Source of the DNA: Janthinobacterium lividum
Lineage (GTDB): Bacteria; Pseudomonadota; Gammaproteobacteria; Burkholderiales; Burkholderiaceae_D
Length of the DNA: 8,252 nucleotides
Assembly (NCBI GenBank): GCA_945864765.1
Contig: CAMBDR010000149.1
Location: forward strand, 1-8,252
Reading direction: 5' to 3'
Part shown: positions 1-5,895 of the stretch, one piece after another
How the letters are laid out: every line of letters begins with the position of its first letter
Numbering within the stretch: the first letter of the stretch is position 1
Made by a program: the position numbers and the translations under genes
The notes under the pieces: generated by a model
What the model was told of the DNA's origin: nothing
The model's input: the letters and a program-made list of their open reading frames with translations, nothing else
The model's database searches: none

Positions 1-1720
1 TCATGACGGCGCGGATCCCTGCTTCGCGGCAGGTGGCGATGGTTCTGCGGGCCTCGTCGCGCAGCGGATCGATCATGCCGACCAGGCCGACGAAGGTCAG
101 TTCGCGCGTGAGGTCCGCTTCGTCATACGCCTCGGGCAAGTCGCGGTAGGCCAACCCGAGTACGCGCAACGCGGCCGCAGCGAGTTCATCGTTCGTCGTG
201 CGTGCGCCCTGCCGTGTCTCGGCTGACATCGCAGTGACGCCTTCGGTGCCGAGTACGGATACGCTGGCCGCCAGCACCGCGGCGGGCGAACCCTTCACGT
301 AGGCGAGCGTGCGGCCATCGGGCGCCGTGTGCACCGTTACCATAAGTTTGGTTTCACTGCTGAACGGGACCTCCCGCGTTCGCGGGTAGTCGCGCTCGAG
401 ACCGGCCGGGTCCATTCCGGCCTTCTCTGCGGCGACGATCAGTGCGGCTTCGGTAGGGTCGCCGAGCACCGTGGTGCCAGCACCCGATCGATCGAGCTTC
501 GCATCGTTGCACAGCGCACCGATGCGCAACGCCAGACGCAGCACCAGACGCAGCGGCGCTTCGGCGCTGGACTGCGTCGTCGGTTCAGCCGTGAGGCCTT
601 CGACCTTCTGCCCTTCGACCTTGAACTCACCTTGCGCCGAGTAGCCCGTACCGGTGACTTCCACGCGGCGCGCCGCGACGTGGAATGCGCGCACGGTCAT
701 CTCGTTTCGCGTCAACGTCCCCGTCTTGTCCGAGCAGATCACCGTGGTCGAGCCCAGCGCCTCCACGGCGGGTAGCCGGCGAACGAGCGCGTTCATGCCG
801 GCCATGCGCTGCATGCCCACAGCGAGCGTCATGGTCGTCACGGCCAGCAGGCCTTCGGGTACCGCCGCTATCGCCAGCGAGATGCCGACCTCGACCATGA
901 ACATCAGCTCATTGCCGCGCAGCCAGCCGACCCCCACGATCACGGCACAAAGCACGAGCACGATGACGAGCAGCGCGCGACTGAGCTGCGCCAGCTTGGC
1001 TTCCAGCGGCGTACCGTGCTCGCCGACTTCATCGATGAGCGTGCCGATCCGGCCCATCTGTGTTTGCTTGCCGGTCACGGTGACGATGAACTTGCCCCTG
1101 CCGGCGGTCACCGCGGTGCCCATGTGCACCATGCTGGTCCGGTCTCCGAGCGGCGCTGCGTGATCGGTCACCGGGTCAGCGGATTTGTTGACCGGCAACG
1201 ACTCGCCCGTCAGTGCCGATTCGTCCACCTGCAGCCGGGCTTGCTCGATCACGCGGCCGTCTGCCGGCACGCGGTCTCCCGTGGCAAGCAGCACCACGTC
1301 ACCGGGCACGAGCTCTTGCGCCGGGAGTTGGCGTTCCTGCCCATCGCGCAACACGCGGGCGACGGAGAGCGACTGTTTGCGCAGCCCCGCAAGCGCACTC
1401 GCCGCCTTCCACTCCGTCACGAAGCCGATGACGGCATTGAGCACGATCACGACCAGGATCGCGAGCGCCTCGATCACATCTCCGAGCGCAAGTGCGACCC
1501 CGCCGGCGGCGACGAGCAGTCCCACGATGAGACTACGGAACTGGTGAAGGACGATCGCCAGCGCCGACCGTTGTTTCGCTTGGGCGAGGGCCTTGGGACC
1601 GTGTCGGGCGAGCCGTTCGGCCGCGTCTGCGCCGACGAGTCCACGCCCGACGTCCGTGCGCAACGCCGTCGCCGTTTCGTCTGCGGAGCGCGCATGCCAC
1701 GCGGTGTCGGTCATCGGCAT
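1..1720 (-). CDS. P2-type cation-transporting ATPase, N-terminal 573 residues (C-terminus beyond left edge)
   Basis: An open frame runs without a stop from ATG 1720 to the left edge. It encodes an inner-membrane P-type ATPase that pumps a cation by ATP hydrolysis through a phospho-aspartate intermediate. Visible in order: a cation-ATPase N-terminal domain (about 15-60); two membrane segments (about 61-102); the actuator domain with TGES at 171-174; membrane segments about 246-300 with PEGL at 288-291; the phosphorylation motif CSDKTGTLT with acceptor Asp331; an N-domain with GDPTEAAL (420-427), PFSSETK (452-458) and VKGSP (475-479); and the start of the P-domain. The hinge GDGVND and M5-M10 are not in the window. 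There is no CPC motif, so it is not a heavy-metal P1B pump. Substrate (Ca2+, Mg2+ or monovalent) cannot be fixed; the M4 motif reads PEGLLAV rather than the SERCA-like PEGLPAV. The start is preceded by a purine-rich AGGATAGAG. Strong G/C-ending codon use contrasts with copA. The family call is firm. Confidence 0.93.
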   Translation of the reverse strand, partial: MPMTDTAWHARSADETATALRTDVGRGLVGADAAERLARHGPKALAQAKQRSALAIVLHQFRSLIVGLLVAAGGVALALGDVIEALAILVVIVLNAVIGFVTEWKAASALAGLRKQSLSVARVLRDGQERQLPAQELVPGDVVLLATGDRVPADGRVIEQARLQVDESALTGESLPVNKSADPVTDHAAPLGDRTSMVHMGTAVTAGRGKFIVTVTGKQTQMGRIGTLIDEVGEHGTPLEAKLAQLSRALLVIVLVLCAVIVGVGWLRGNELMFMVEVGISLAIAAVPEGLLAVTTMTLAVGMQRMAGMNALVRRLPAVEALGSTTVICSDKTGTLTRNEMTVRAFHVAARRVEVTGTGYSAQGEFKVEGQKVEGLTAEPTTQSSAEAPLRLVLRLALRIGALCNDAKLDRSGAGTTVLGDPTEAALIVAAEKAGMDPAGLERDYPRTREVPFSSETKLMVTVHTAPDGRTLAYVKGSPAAVLAASVSVLGTEGVTAMSAETRQGARTTNDELAAAALRVLGLAYRDLPEAYDEADLTRELTFVGLVGMIDPLRDEARRTIATCREAGIRAVM

Positions 1721-1772
1721 GACTGCATCTCTATCCTGGAACCGTTCGACACGGTAACCGCAAGGCGCGGTG

Positions 1773-2055
1773 TCACGGTGAGAACTCGTGGGTCACCCGC
1801 CCATCTGTCGCAGCAGCGACGCCGCTCATGCACGCGGCCTGGATGCCTGCACCGGACACGTCCTGCCCGGCCGACAAGCAGGCCCGGCACCGGTGTTCGC
1901 ACATCGGGCACCGCAGACGACAGGCGTTGCGTGCTCATCTCGATGCCATACGTTGCCCCGGCTTGCGCGCGCACGTAGTGCTGTTGCGTCAGCGGCGTGG
2001 ACAGTTCGTGAAACCGCAGCATCGCCGCCAGCACCGGGAAGCGGCACCGGAACCG
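1773..2055 (-). pseudogene. C-terminal remnant of a phytoene desaturase/retinol saturase-like FAD oxidoreductase, frameshifted
   Basis: Two adjacent minus-strand frames together give about 95 residues resembling the extreme C-terminus of CrtI/RetSat-type NAD(P)/FAD-dependent oxidoreductases, which are normally around 500 residues. The first frame reads FPVLAAMLRFHELSTPLTQ, then YGIEMS and RTPVPGLLV. The second continues with AGQDVSGAGIQAACMSG (the C-terminal FAD-contacting signature of the family) and stops at 1773-1775. The switch lies at about 1863-1876 in a GGCCGGGC run and equals one extra base. The N-terminal FAD-binding GxGxxG and the whole substrate domain are missing, so this cannot be a working enzyme. 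It ends 52 bases before the ATPase on the same strand and shares its G+C-rich style, suggesting the two were once a transcription unit that arrived together. The 5' limit is approximate; similarity fades around 2040-2055. Confidence 0.72.
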
Positions 2056-2094
2056 GGATGCGCGCAGGCATTCAATTTCTTTGGGGGTGAGCAT
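2040..2094 (-). other. Orphan gene start with strong ribosome binding site, running into the oxidoreductase remnant
   Basis: ATG 2094 lies 6 bases after a perfect AGGAG (2101-2105), the best ribosome binding site in the left half of the window. The frame begins MLTPKEIECLRAS and within about 13 codons runs into the oxidoreductase remnant in the same reading frame. LTPKEIECL resembles the opening of a LuxR-type helix-turn-helix, but too few residues remain to assign it. The simplest reading is that a host gene lost its body when the G+C-rich block arrived and now only its translation start is left. The frame stays open to 1711, but the last part is the wrong frame for the oxidoreductase. I do not recognise the gene. 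Confidence 0.4.
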
Positions 2095-2309
2095 TCTGTT
2101 CTCCTGAGCTTGCTGGTTGACAAAATGCTCATCATCACCCAGATAGTCCGCACTGACAGTTCGGCAGCACACATAGGCTTGGCCATCGCGAATGATCGAA
2201 AAATCGTCCGTCACTAACACCGATTATGCCAATTCAACGTGGCTAATGTCCACAATAACCGACACGCGCCAGCGCGCCCGAGTTGATTGAACGCTTATGC
2301 ACGATTCGA
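2095..2309. other. 215-base stretch between the orphan start and the GFA gene; no recognised gene
   Basis: Base composition here is much less G+C-rich than in 1-2040. A minus-strand frame is open from GTG 2220 into the orphan start at 2094, but it has no ribosome binding site and its 42 residues upstream of ATG 2094 match nothing I know. The plus strand is also open here, with no start signals. A short G+C-rich inverted repeat (CGCG-ctgg-CGCG on the minus strand, about 2268-2280) follows the GFA stop but has no T-run, so it is at best a weak terminator. Confidence 0.4.
2223..2252 (-). promoter_or_regulatory. Possible sigma-70 promoter for the orphan start at 2094
   Basis: On the minus strand, TGGACA (2252-2247) and CATAAT (2228-2223) are separated by 18 bases and point towards ATG 2094. 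Each box differs from consensus at one position. A transcript from here would have a leader of roughly 120 bases. No operator is evident. This is a sequence match only. Confidence 0.3.
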
Positions 2310-2660
2310 TCAGTCGAGGCGGCTGCCATGGATTGATTTGACAGGGATTGCCGCGAAATCGACGCCATCGAGGCAGCGCACATTGACGCCCCAGACATCT
2401 TCGGTCGTGCGTGGCCGCCGAAAAGGGAGAATGCCGCACGTTGGGCAGAAGTAGTCTTTGGCAACTTTCGTGTGCCACTGATACAGCAACAGTTCTGATA
2501 TCGGCGTCAGCATTCGGAAGCACTCGGGCGGTACTCTGTGAATGAGAGCGCCTCGCTTGCGACAAATTGAGCAGTCACAAATGCGCACGTGGTCGAGGTC
2601 TGCATCAACTTCGAACCTGATCTTTCCGCAGTGGCAGGAACCTTGGTATGTTTGTTTCAT
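2310..2660 (-). CDS. GFA-family (glutathione-dependent formaldehyde-activating enzyme-like) zinc protein, 116 aa
   Basis: A short cytosolic protein of the GFA/CENP-V fold, a Cys-rich beta-sheet fold holding structural and exchangeable zinc. Visible ligand motifs: GSCHCGKIRFEV with C9 and C11; CDCSICRKRG with C28, C30 and C33; and FCPTCGI with C72 and C75. These are the usual zinc-binding cysteine positions of the family, and 116 residues is normal for it. Founding members bind glutathione and were proposed to speed S-hydroxymethylglutathione formation, but most members have no tested activity, so formaldehyde detoxification is only a possibility. ATG 2660 is chosen because MKQTYQGSCHCG is the usual family N-terminus. 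The frame is open further upstream to 3101, but that part has no protein-like character. There is no clear ribosome binding site before the start. No formaldehyde dehydrogenase gene is adjacent. Confidence 0.85.
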   Translation of the reverse strand: MKQTYQGSCHCGKIRFEVDADLDHVRICDCSICRKRGALIHRVPPECFRMLTPISELLLYQWHTKVAKDYFCPTCGILPFRRPRTTEDVWGVNVRCLDGVDFAAIPVKSIHGSRLD

Positions 2661-2736
2661 GGTAAATAACGAATAGCGTTTATCTGCCGCCCCACAAACG
2701 CAAACGCGAGCCGCGCAGCAGTCGCGGAAGATAAAC

Positions 2737-2774
2737 TTGGTTGAACTTAACCGCCGGCAAGCGGCGGTAACCAA
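2737..2774. repeat. Bulged inverted repeat (hairpin)
   Basis: The right arm CGGCGGTAACCAA (2762-2774) is continuous. The left arm is TTGGTT (2737-2742) plus ACCGCCG (2750-2756), split by a 7-base insert (gaactta). The loop is gcaag. All 13 arm bases pair. There is no T-run on either side, so it is not a standard terminator. It sits about 75 bases upstream of the GFA start. Confidence 0.55.
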
Positions 2775-2926
2775 GGGATTGTATAACAGTCGATGGAACA
2801 AGCGCCTGCAAGTAGCAGTATTTCGTAACACAATTGCTAAGGCGGCGGCGCAAGGTGCGTTTTGTGGTATTTGTTCAACATGTGGCTTTGGGCGAATTGG
2901 CCACTCAACCCGGCATAAGGCCGAAT

Positions 2927-2957
2927 TTGCACCCGGCCCAACCAAGCGCCATATAAA
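2927..2957 (+). promoter_or_regulatory. Possible promoter upstream of the 30-codon ORF
   Basis: TTGCAC (2927-2932) and TATAAA (2952-2957) are separated by 19 bases, followed by GGAG (2963-2966) and an ATG at 2974. The spacer is longer than the sigma-70 optimum and holds no clear dyad, so I do not claim MerR-type control. Confidence 0.3.
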
Positions 2958-2973
2958 TAACCGGAGTTTCTTG

Positions 2974-3066
2974 ATGAAGCCAGCTTGTTTTTTCATGGCG
3001 GCGGCCCGGTTTGGTGTGGATTGGCTTGGGTTGCGTGGCTGCGCTTTGGTGCAATCGCCGCCGTGA
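2974..3066 (+). CDS. Possible 30-aa small protein, unrecognised
   Basis: A 30-codon frame starts at ATG 2974, seven bases after GGAG and downstream of a TTGCAC/TATAAA pair. It begins MKPACFFMAAARFGVDW, is moderately hydrophobic and has two cysteines. I recognise no family. It could be a real small protein, a leader peptide or a chance frame in decaying DNA. The complete set of expression signals is the only argument for it. Confidence 0.25.
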   Translation: MKPACFFMAAARFGVDWLGLRGCALVQSPP

Positions 3067-3242
3067 CATGGTAATGCCCGGTCTTGCAGCAGATGCCGCA
3101 AGAAATATCAAGCGCTATCCTCTGCATGAATGCGGCACCTCAATGACCGCTGGCTCTGGTGCTGTCCCACGCGACATCAGCGGCCAATGCGCCCCTGCGA
3201 TTAGTGCACGAAGGTGGCGCACTAGCGTTTGCGGGCACGTGC

Positions 3243-3316
3243 GAGGCAAAAGGCAAGGACTGACCCCACCACCGCACCACCGTGCTTTTCGCGTGGGCAC
3301 AGGTGCCCACCCTACG
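3243..3316. repeat. Repeat-like intergenic element with an 8-base palindrome
   Basis: On the plus strand GGCAAGGACTGACCCCAC (3252-3269) is followed by GTGGGCAC-ag-GTGCCCAC (3293-3310) and CCTACG. Read on the minus strand this is CGTAGGGTGGGCAC, then the second arm, then GTGGGGTCAGTCC. GTAGGGTGGGCA and GGGGTCAGTCC strings are, from memory, recurrent between genes in many beta- and gammaproteobacteria, where some resemble REP elements. No transposase or RAYT gene is in the window. The palindrome is directly visible; the repeat-family identity is recollection. Confidence 0.45.
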
Positions 3317-3352
3317 CCAAATCAATTAATTTCACATAAAACCAAATTCTTC

Positions 3353-3383
3353 TTGACCTTCCCACGATAGCAAGGCTTACTAT
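3353..3383 (+). promoter_or_regulatory. CueR-type copA promoter with 19-base spacer and operator dyad
   Basis: The -35 box TTGACC (3353-3358) and -10 box TACTAT (3378-3383) are separated by 19 bases, the overlong spacing typical of MerR-family promoters, which the activator untwists on metal binding. The spacer region holds the dyad ACCTTCC (3356-3362) and GCAAGGC (3370-3376), with CCTT/AAGG symmetric about the spacer, close to the CueR consensus of ACCTT-C and G-AAGGT half-sites. The copA start codon is 36 bases after the -10 box. The cueR gene in this window encodes the expected regulator. Confidence 0.88.
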
Positions 3384-3419
3384 TGCTGTTATCACAAACT
3401 TCCAACCGGGTATGTCATC

Positions 3420-5627
3420 ATGAAACCATCTGCCGCCATCACACTCAACATAGAGGGCATGAGCTGCGCCGCCTGCGCCACCCGCATCGAAAAAGTTTTG
3501 TCCAAGCTCGATGGGGTAGAACAAGCGTCGGTCAATTTTGCCACCGAGCGCGCCACGGTTCAACTCAAAGCCCAAATTCAAACCGAACCCGCGCTGCCAC
3601 GCTTGCTGCAAGCAATCGAAAAAGCGGGCTACCACGCGCAACTGCCCGACACCCGGCCCGGCGCACCCGACACCACCAACACCAGCGCACACGCCCACCA
3701 GGGCTTATGGTTAATTATTTGCGGCTTACTCGCCTTGCCGCTCACCCTACCCATGTTTGGCATGGCCTTGGGCCAGCACTGGATGATGCCGGCCCTGTGG
3801 CAATGGCTACTGGCAACCCCGGTGCAATTTGTATTTGGTGCCCGTTTTTATCGCGCCGCCTGGGCTGCCTTGCGTGCCAAAAGCGGCAATATGGATTTAT
3901 TGGTGGCCCTGGGCACCAGCGCGGCCTATGGTTTGAGCCTGTACCAATGGCAGCAGGGAAAAATCGACGACTTGTATTTTGAAGCCTCTGCCGTGGTGAT
4001 TAGCCTGGTATTACTGGGCAAATGGCTGGAACAACGCGCCAAACACCAAACCACCGAAGCCATCCGCGCCCTGCAGGCGCTGCGCCCGGCCACCGCGCGG
4101 GTACGCCGCAATGGCGTGGATAGCGATGTGCCGATTGAAAAAATTGTGATTGGCGACCTGGTAGTGATACGCCCCGGTGAAAAAGTCAGCGTTGATGGGG
4201 TGGTGCAAGAGGGCGAAAGCCAGGTCGATGAAGCCTTGATCAGCGGCGAAAGCCTGCCCGTTTTGAAGCAAGCCGGTGCGCAAGTGACCGGGGGCGCGAT
4301 TAATGGCGATGGCTTGTTGTTGGTGCAAACCACGGCCATTGGCAGTGAAACCACGCTGGCGCGCATTATCCGGCTGGTAGAACAGGCGCAGGCGGGCAAA
4401 GCGCCAATTCAACATTTGGTGGATCAGGTGAGCGCCGTATTTGTGCCCGTGATTGTAGGCTTGGCAGCGCTCACGCTGGTGGGTTGGCTGATGCTGGGCA
4501 GTGGTATCGCGCTGGCCATGATCCACGCGGTGACGGTGTTGGTGATTGCCTGCCCCTGCGCACTCGGTTTGGCCACCCCCACCGCCATTATGGTGGGCAC
4601 CGGGGTGGCGGCGCGCCATGGAATTTTGATTAAAGACGCGCTCGCTCTGGAGAGTGCGCATAAACTCAGTTGCGTGGTGTTCGATAAAACCGGCACCTTA
4701 ACCGTGGGCAAACCGGGGGTGGTAAAAATCCTGGCGCAAGGCATCAGTGAGCAGCGCTTATTGCAATTGGCGCACGCCCTTGCAGCGGATGACCAACACC
4801 CCTTATCCAAGGCAATTGTGTTGCACGCCCAAAGCAACCCGGCCCCGGTTTTGCCAGCGAGCGGCTTGCAAGCCCTGCCGGGCATGGGCTTGGCCGCGCA
4901 AGTGGATGGCTTGGCGCTGGGCCTGGGTAACCGCCGCTTGCTGCAACAATACCAGCTCGATGCGGGTGCGCTGGCCAACGAGGCGCAGGCGCTGGAGCAA
5001 CAAGGCTATAGCGTCAGTTGGCTGGCCAGCCTGAACCCAAGCCAGGCGGGTGGGCAAGTTCTGGGTTTGCTGGCCTTTGGCGATGCCATCAAACCCGGCG
5101 CGCAAGAGGCAATTGCACGCCTGCACGCAATGCAGATCGAAACCGTGCTGTTAAGTGGGGACAATCAAGGCAGTGCCGACAAAGTAGGCAAAAGCTTGGG
5201 CATCAAACAAATTTTGGCGCACGTGCTACCTGCCGATAAAGCCGAGAAAATTCGCGCCTTGAAGCATGAAGGCTATTTGGTGGCGATGGTGGGTGACGGT
5301 ATCAATGACGCCCCCGCCCTGGCCGCCGCCGATGTGGGCATTGCCATGGGCAGCGGCACCGATGTCGCCATGCATGCGGCAGGCATTACCTTAATGCGCG
5401 CCAACCCTGGCCTGGTCGCGGACGCCATCGACATCTCGCGCCAGACTTATCGCAAAATCCAACAAAACCTGTTTTGGGCCTTTGTCTACAACATCGTGGG
5501 CATTCCACTGGCCGCCCTGGGCTTGATCAACCCCATGTTGGCCGGTGCCGCCATGGCCTTAAGCTCGGTCTGCGTGGTGAGTAACGCCCTGCTATTGCGA
5601 CGCTGGAAGCCCACTCAATCAAACTAA
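3420..5627 (+). CDS. copA: CopA, Cu(I)-exporting P1B-type ATPase
   Basis: An inner-membrane pump that exports cytosolic Cu(I) to the periplasm at the cost of ATP. Its 735 residues fit the family. It has one N-terminal heavy-metal-associated domain (about 6-72) with the copper site GMSCAAC (C16, C19). After a His/Thr/Pro-rich linker (75-94) come membrane segments at about 95-116, 126-148, 157-175 and 186-204, the actuator motif SGES (275-278), then segments 5 and 6 with the transport motif CPC (378-380). The phosphorylation motif DKTGT has acceptor Asp422, HP is at 460-461 (nucleotide binding, P1B hallmark) and GDGIND at 625-630. The C-terminal pair of segments has YN and MALSS, the copper-coordinating pattern of P1B-1 pumps. 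No key residue is missing. It follows a CueR-type promoter. The ribosome binding site is weak, but this ATG matches the normal N-terminus. A 6-bp stem-loop follows the stop. Confidence 0.97.
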   Translation: MKPSAAITLNIEGMSCAACATRIEKVLSKLDGVEQASVNFATERATVQLKAQIQTEPALPRLLQAIEKAGYHAQLPDTRPGAPDTTNTSAHAHQGLWLIICGLLALPLTLPMFGMALGQHWMMPALWQWLLATPVQFVFGARFYRAAWAALRAKSGNMDLLVALGTSAAYGLSLYQWQQGKIDDLYFEASAVVISLVLLGKWLEQRAKHQTTEAIRALQALRPATARVRRNGVDSDVPIEKIVIGDLVVIRPGEKVSVDGVVQEGESQVDEALISGESLPVLKQAGAQVTGGAINGDGLLLVQTTAIGSETTLARIIRLVEQAQAGKAPIQHLVDQVSAVFVPVIVGLAALTLVGWLMLGSGIALAMIHAVTVLVIACPCALGLATPTAIMVGTGVAARHGILIKDALALESAHKLSCVVFDKTGTLTVGKPGVVKILAQGISEQRLLQLAHALAADDQHPLSKAIVLHAQSNPAPVLPASGLQALPGMGLAAQVDGLALGLGNRRLLQQYQLDAGALANEAQALEQQGYSVSWLASLNPSQAGGQVLGLLAFGDAIKPGAQEAIARLHAMQIETVLLSGDNQGSADKVGKSLGIKQILAHVLPADKAEKIRALKHEGYLVAMVGDGINDAPALAAADVGIAMGSGTDVAMHAAGITLMRANPGLVADAIDISRQTYRKIQQNLFWAFVYNIVGIPLAALGLINPMLAGAAMALSSVCVVSNALLLRRWKPTQSN

Positions 5628-5639
5628 TTCATACAAAGT

Positions 5640-5674
5640 TGCCGCAAGGACATATTTCATGTTACCATGCGGCA
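5640..5674 (+). terminator. Stem-loop 3' of copA, possible terminator or mRNA-stabilising structure
   Basis: Thirteen bases after the copA stop, TGCCGC (5640-5645) pairs with GCGGCA (5669-5674). Inside, GG pairs with CC and ACAT (5650-5653) with ATGT (5659-5662) around an ATTTC loop. A short ctttgg follows rather than a clean T-run, so rho-independent termination would be weak. Placement right after copA supports a role at the transcript's 3' end. Confidence 0.45.
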
Positions 5675-5701
5675 TGCTTTGGAGTGAGTTTAGGTCTTTT
5701 C

Positions 5702-5806
5702 ATGGCAGCTATCAACCATGAGTCATCTGACTTTCGACCCCACACCCCGCTCGCCTTTCATGATTTTGGCTTGACTTCTCCCGATACCGACTCCATAGAA
5801 CCTTAG
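5702..5806 (+). CDS. Possible 34-aa ORF between copA and cueR, unrecognised
   Basis: A frame of 34 codons begins MAAINHESSDFRPHTPLAF and is soluble and acidic at its end. The nearest ribosome-binding-like string, GGAG at 5681, is too far upstream (17 bases). The opposite strand carries a competing 33-codon frame (5824-5723) preceded by GAGG. Both cannot be read as evidence; either may be chance. Confidence 0.15.
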   Translation: MAAINHESSDFRPHTPLAFHDFGLTSPDTDSIEP

Positions 5807-5895
5807 CAAGCTGATATTTACCATCAACATTTCCTCAATCAACTAAAATAAAAGCTTGGCGCGATAACAAACAAATGGGAAAGGCAGGCACACAA

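Larger units (their letters stand above)
2661..3352. other. Non-coding stretch between the GFA gene and the copA promoter
   Basis: About 690 bases without a convincing gene of normal size. Open frames exist on both strands, but their translations are rich in Arg, Cys and Pro, lack family features and overlap one another. The stretch holds the bulged hairpin at 2737-2774, a 30-codon ORF with expression signals at 2974-3066, a short inverted repeat TAGTGC/GCACTA at 3202-3224 and a repeat-like element at 3243-3316. It may be partly the debris of decayed mobile DNA. Confidence 0.5.

Noticed and set aside
329..1978. Long plus-strand open frames opposite the P2 ATPase
   Set aside because: They are Arg/Ser/Thr-rich shadows caused by the G+C-rich codon use of the minus-strand ATPase, which carries all the catalytic motifs.
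2230..2291. Integron attC-like site between ATTCAAC and GTTGATT
   Set aside because: The left box fits RYYYAAC, but the right box does not fit GTTRRRY and the inner arms do not pair convincingly. No integrase is present.
2745..2774. attC-type core at the bulged hairpin (ACTTAAC, which is GTTAAGT on the other strand)
   Set aside because: One box fits the consensus, but no partner box occurs at an acceptable distance.
2661..3101. N-terminal extension of the GFA protein to ATG 3101 (263 residues in total)
   Set aside because: The frame is open by chance, but the extra residues show no domain. The GFA fold begins right at MKQTYQGSCHCG, and 116 residues is a normal family length.
3412..3423. Minimal ORF ATG-TCA-TCA-TGA overlapping the copA start
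   Set aside because: Three codons with no supporting signal; most likely a coincidence of the ATGTCATCATGA string.
3926..5126. Long minus-strand open frames inside copA
   Set aside because: They are antisense shadows of copA, with no start signals or family features.
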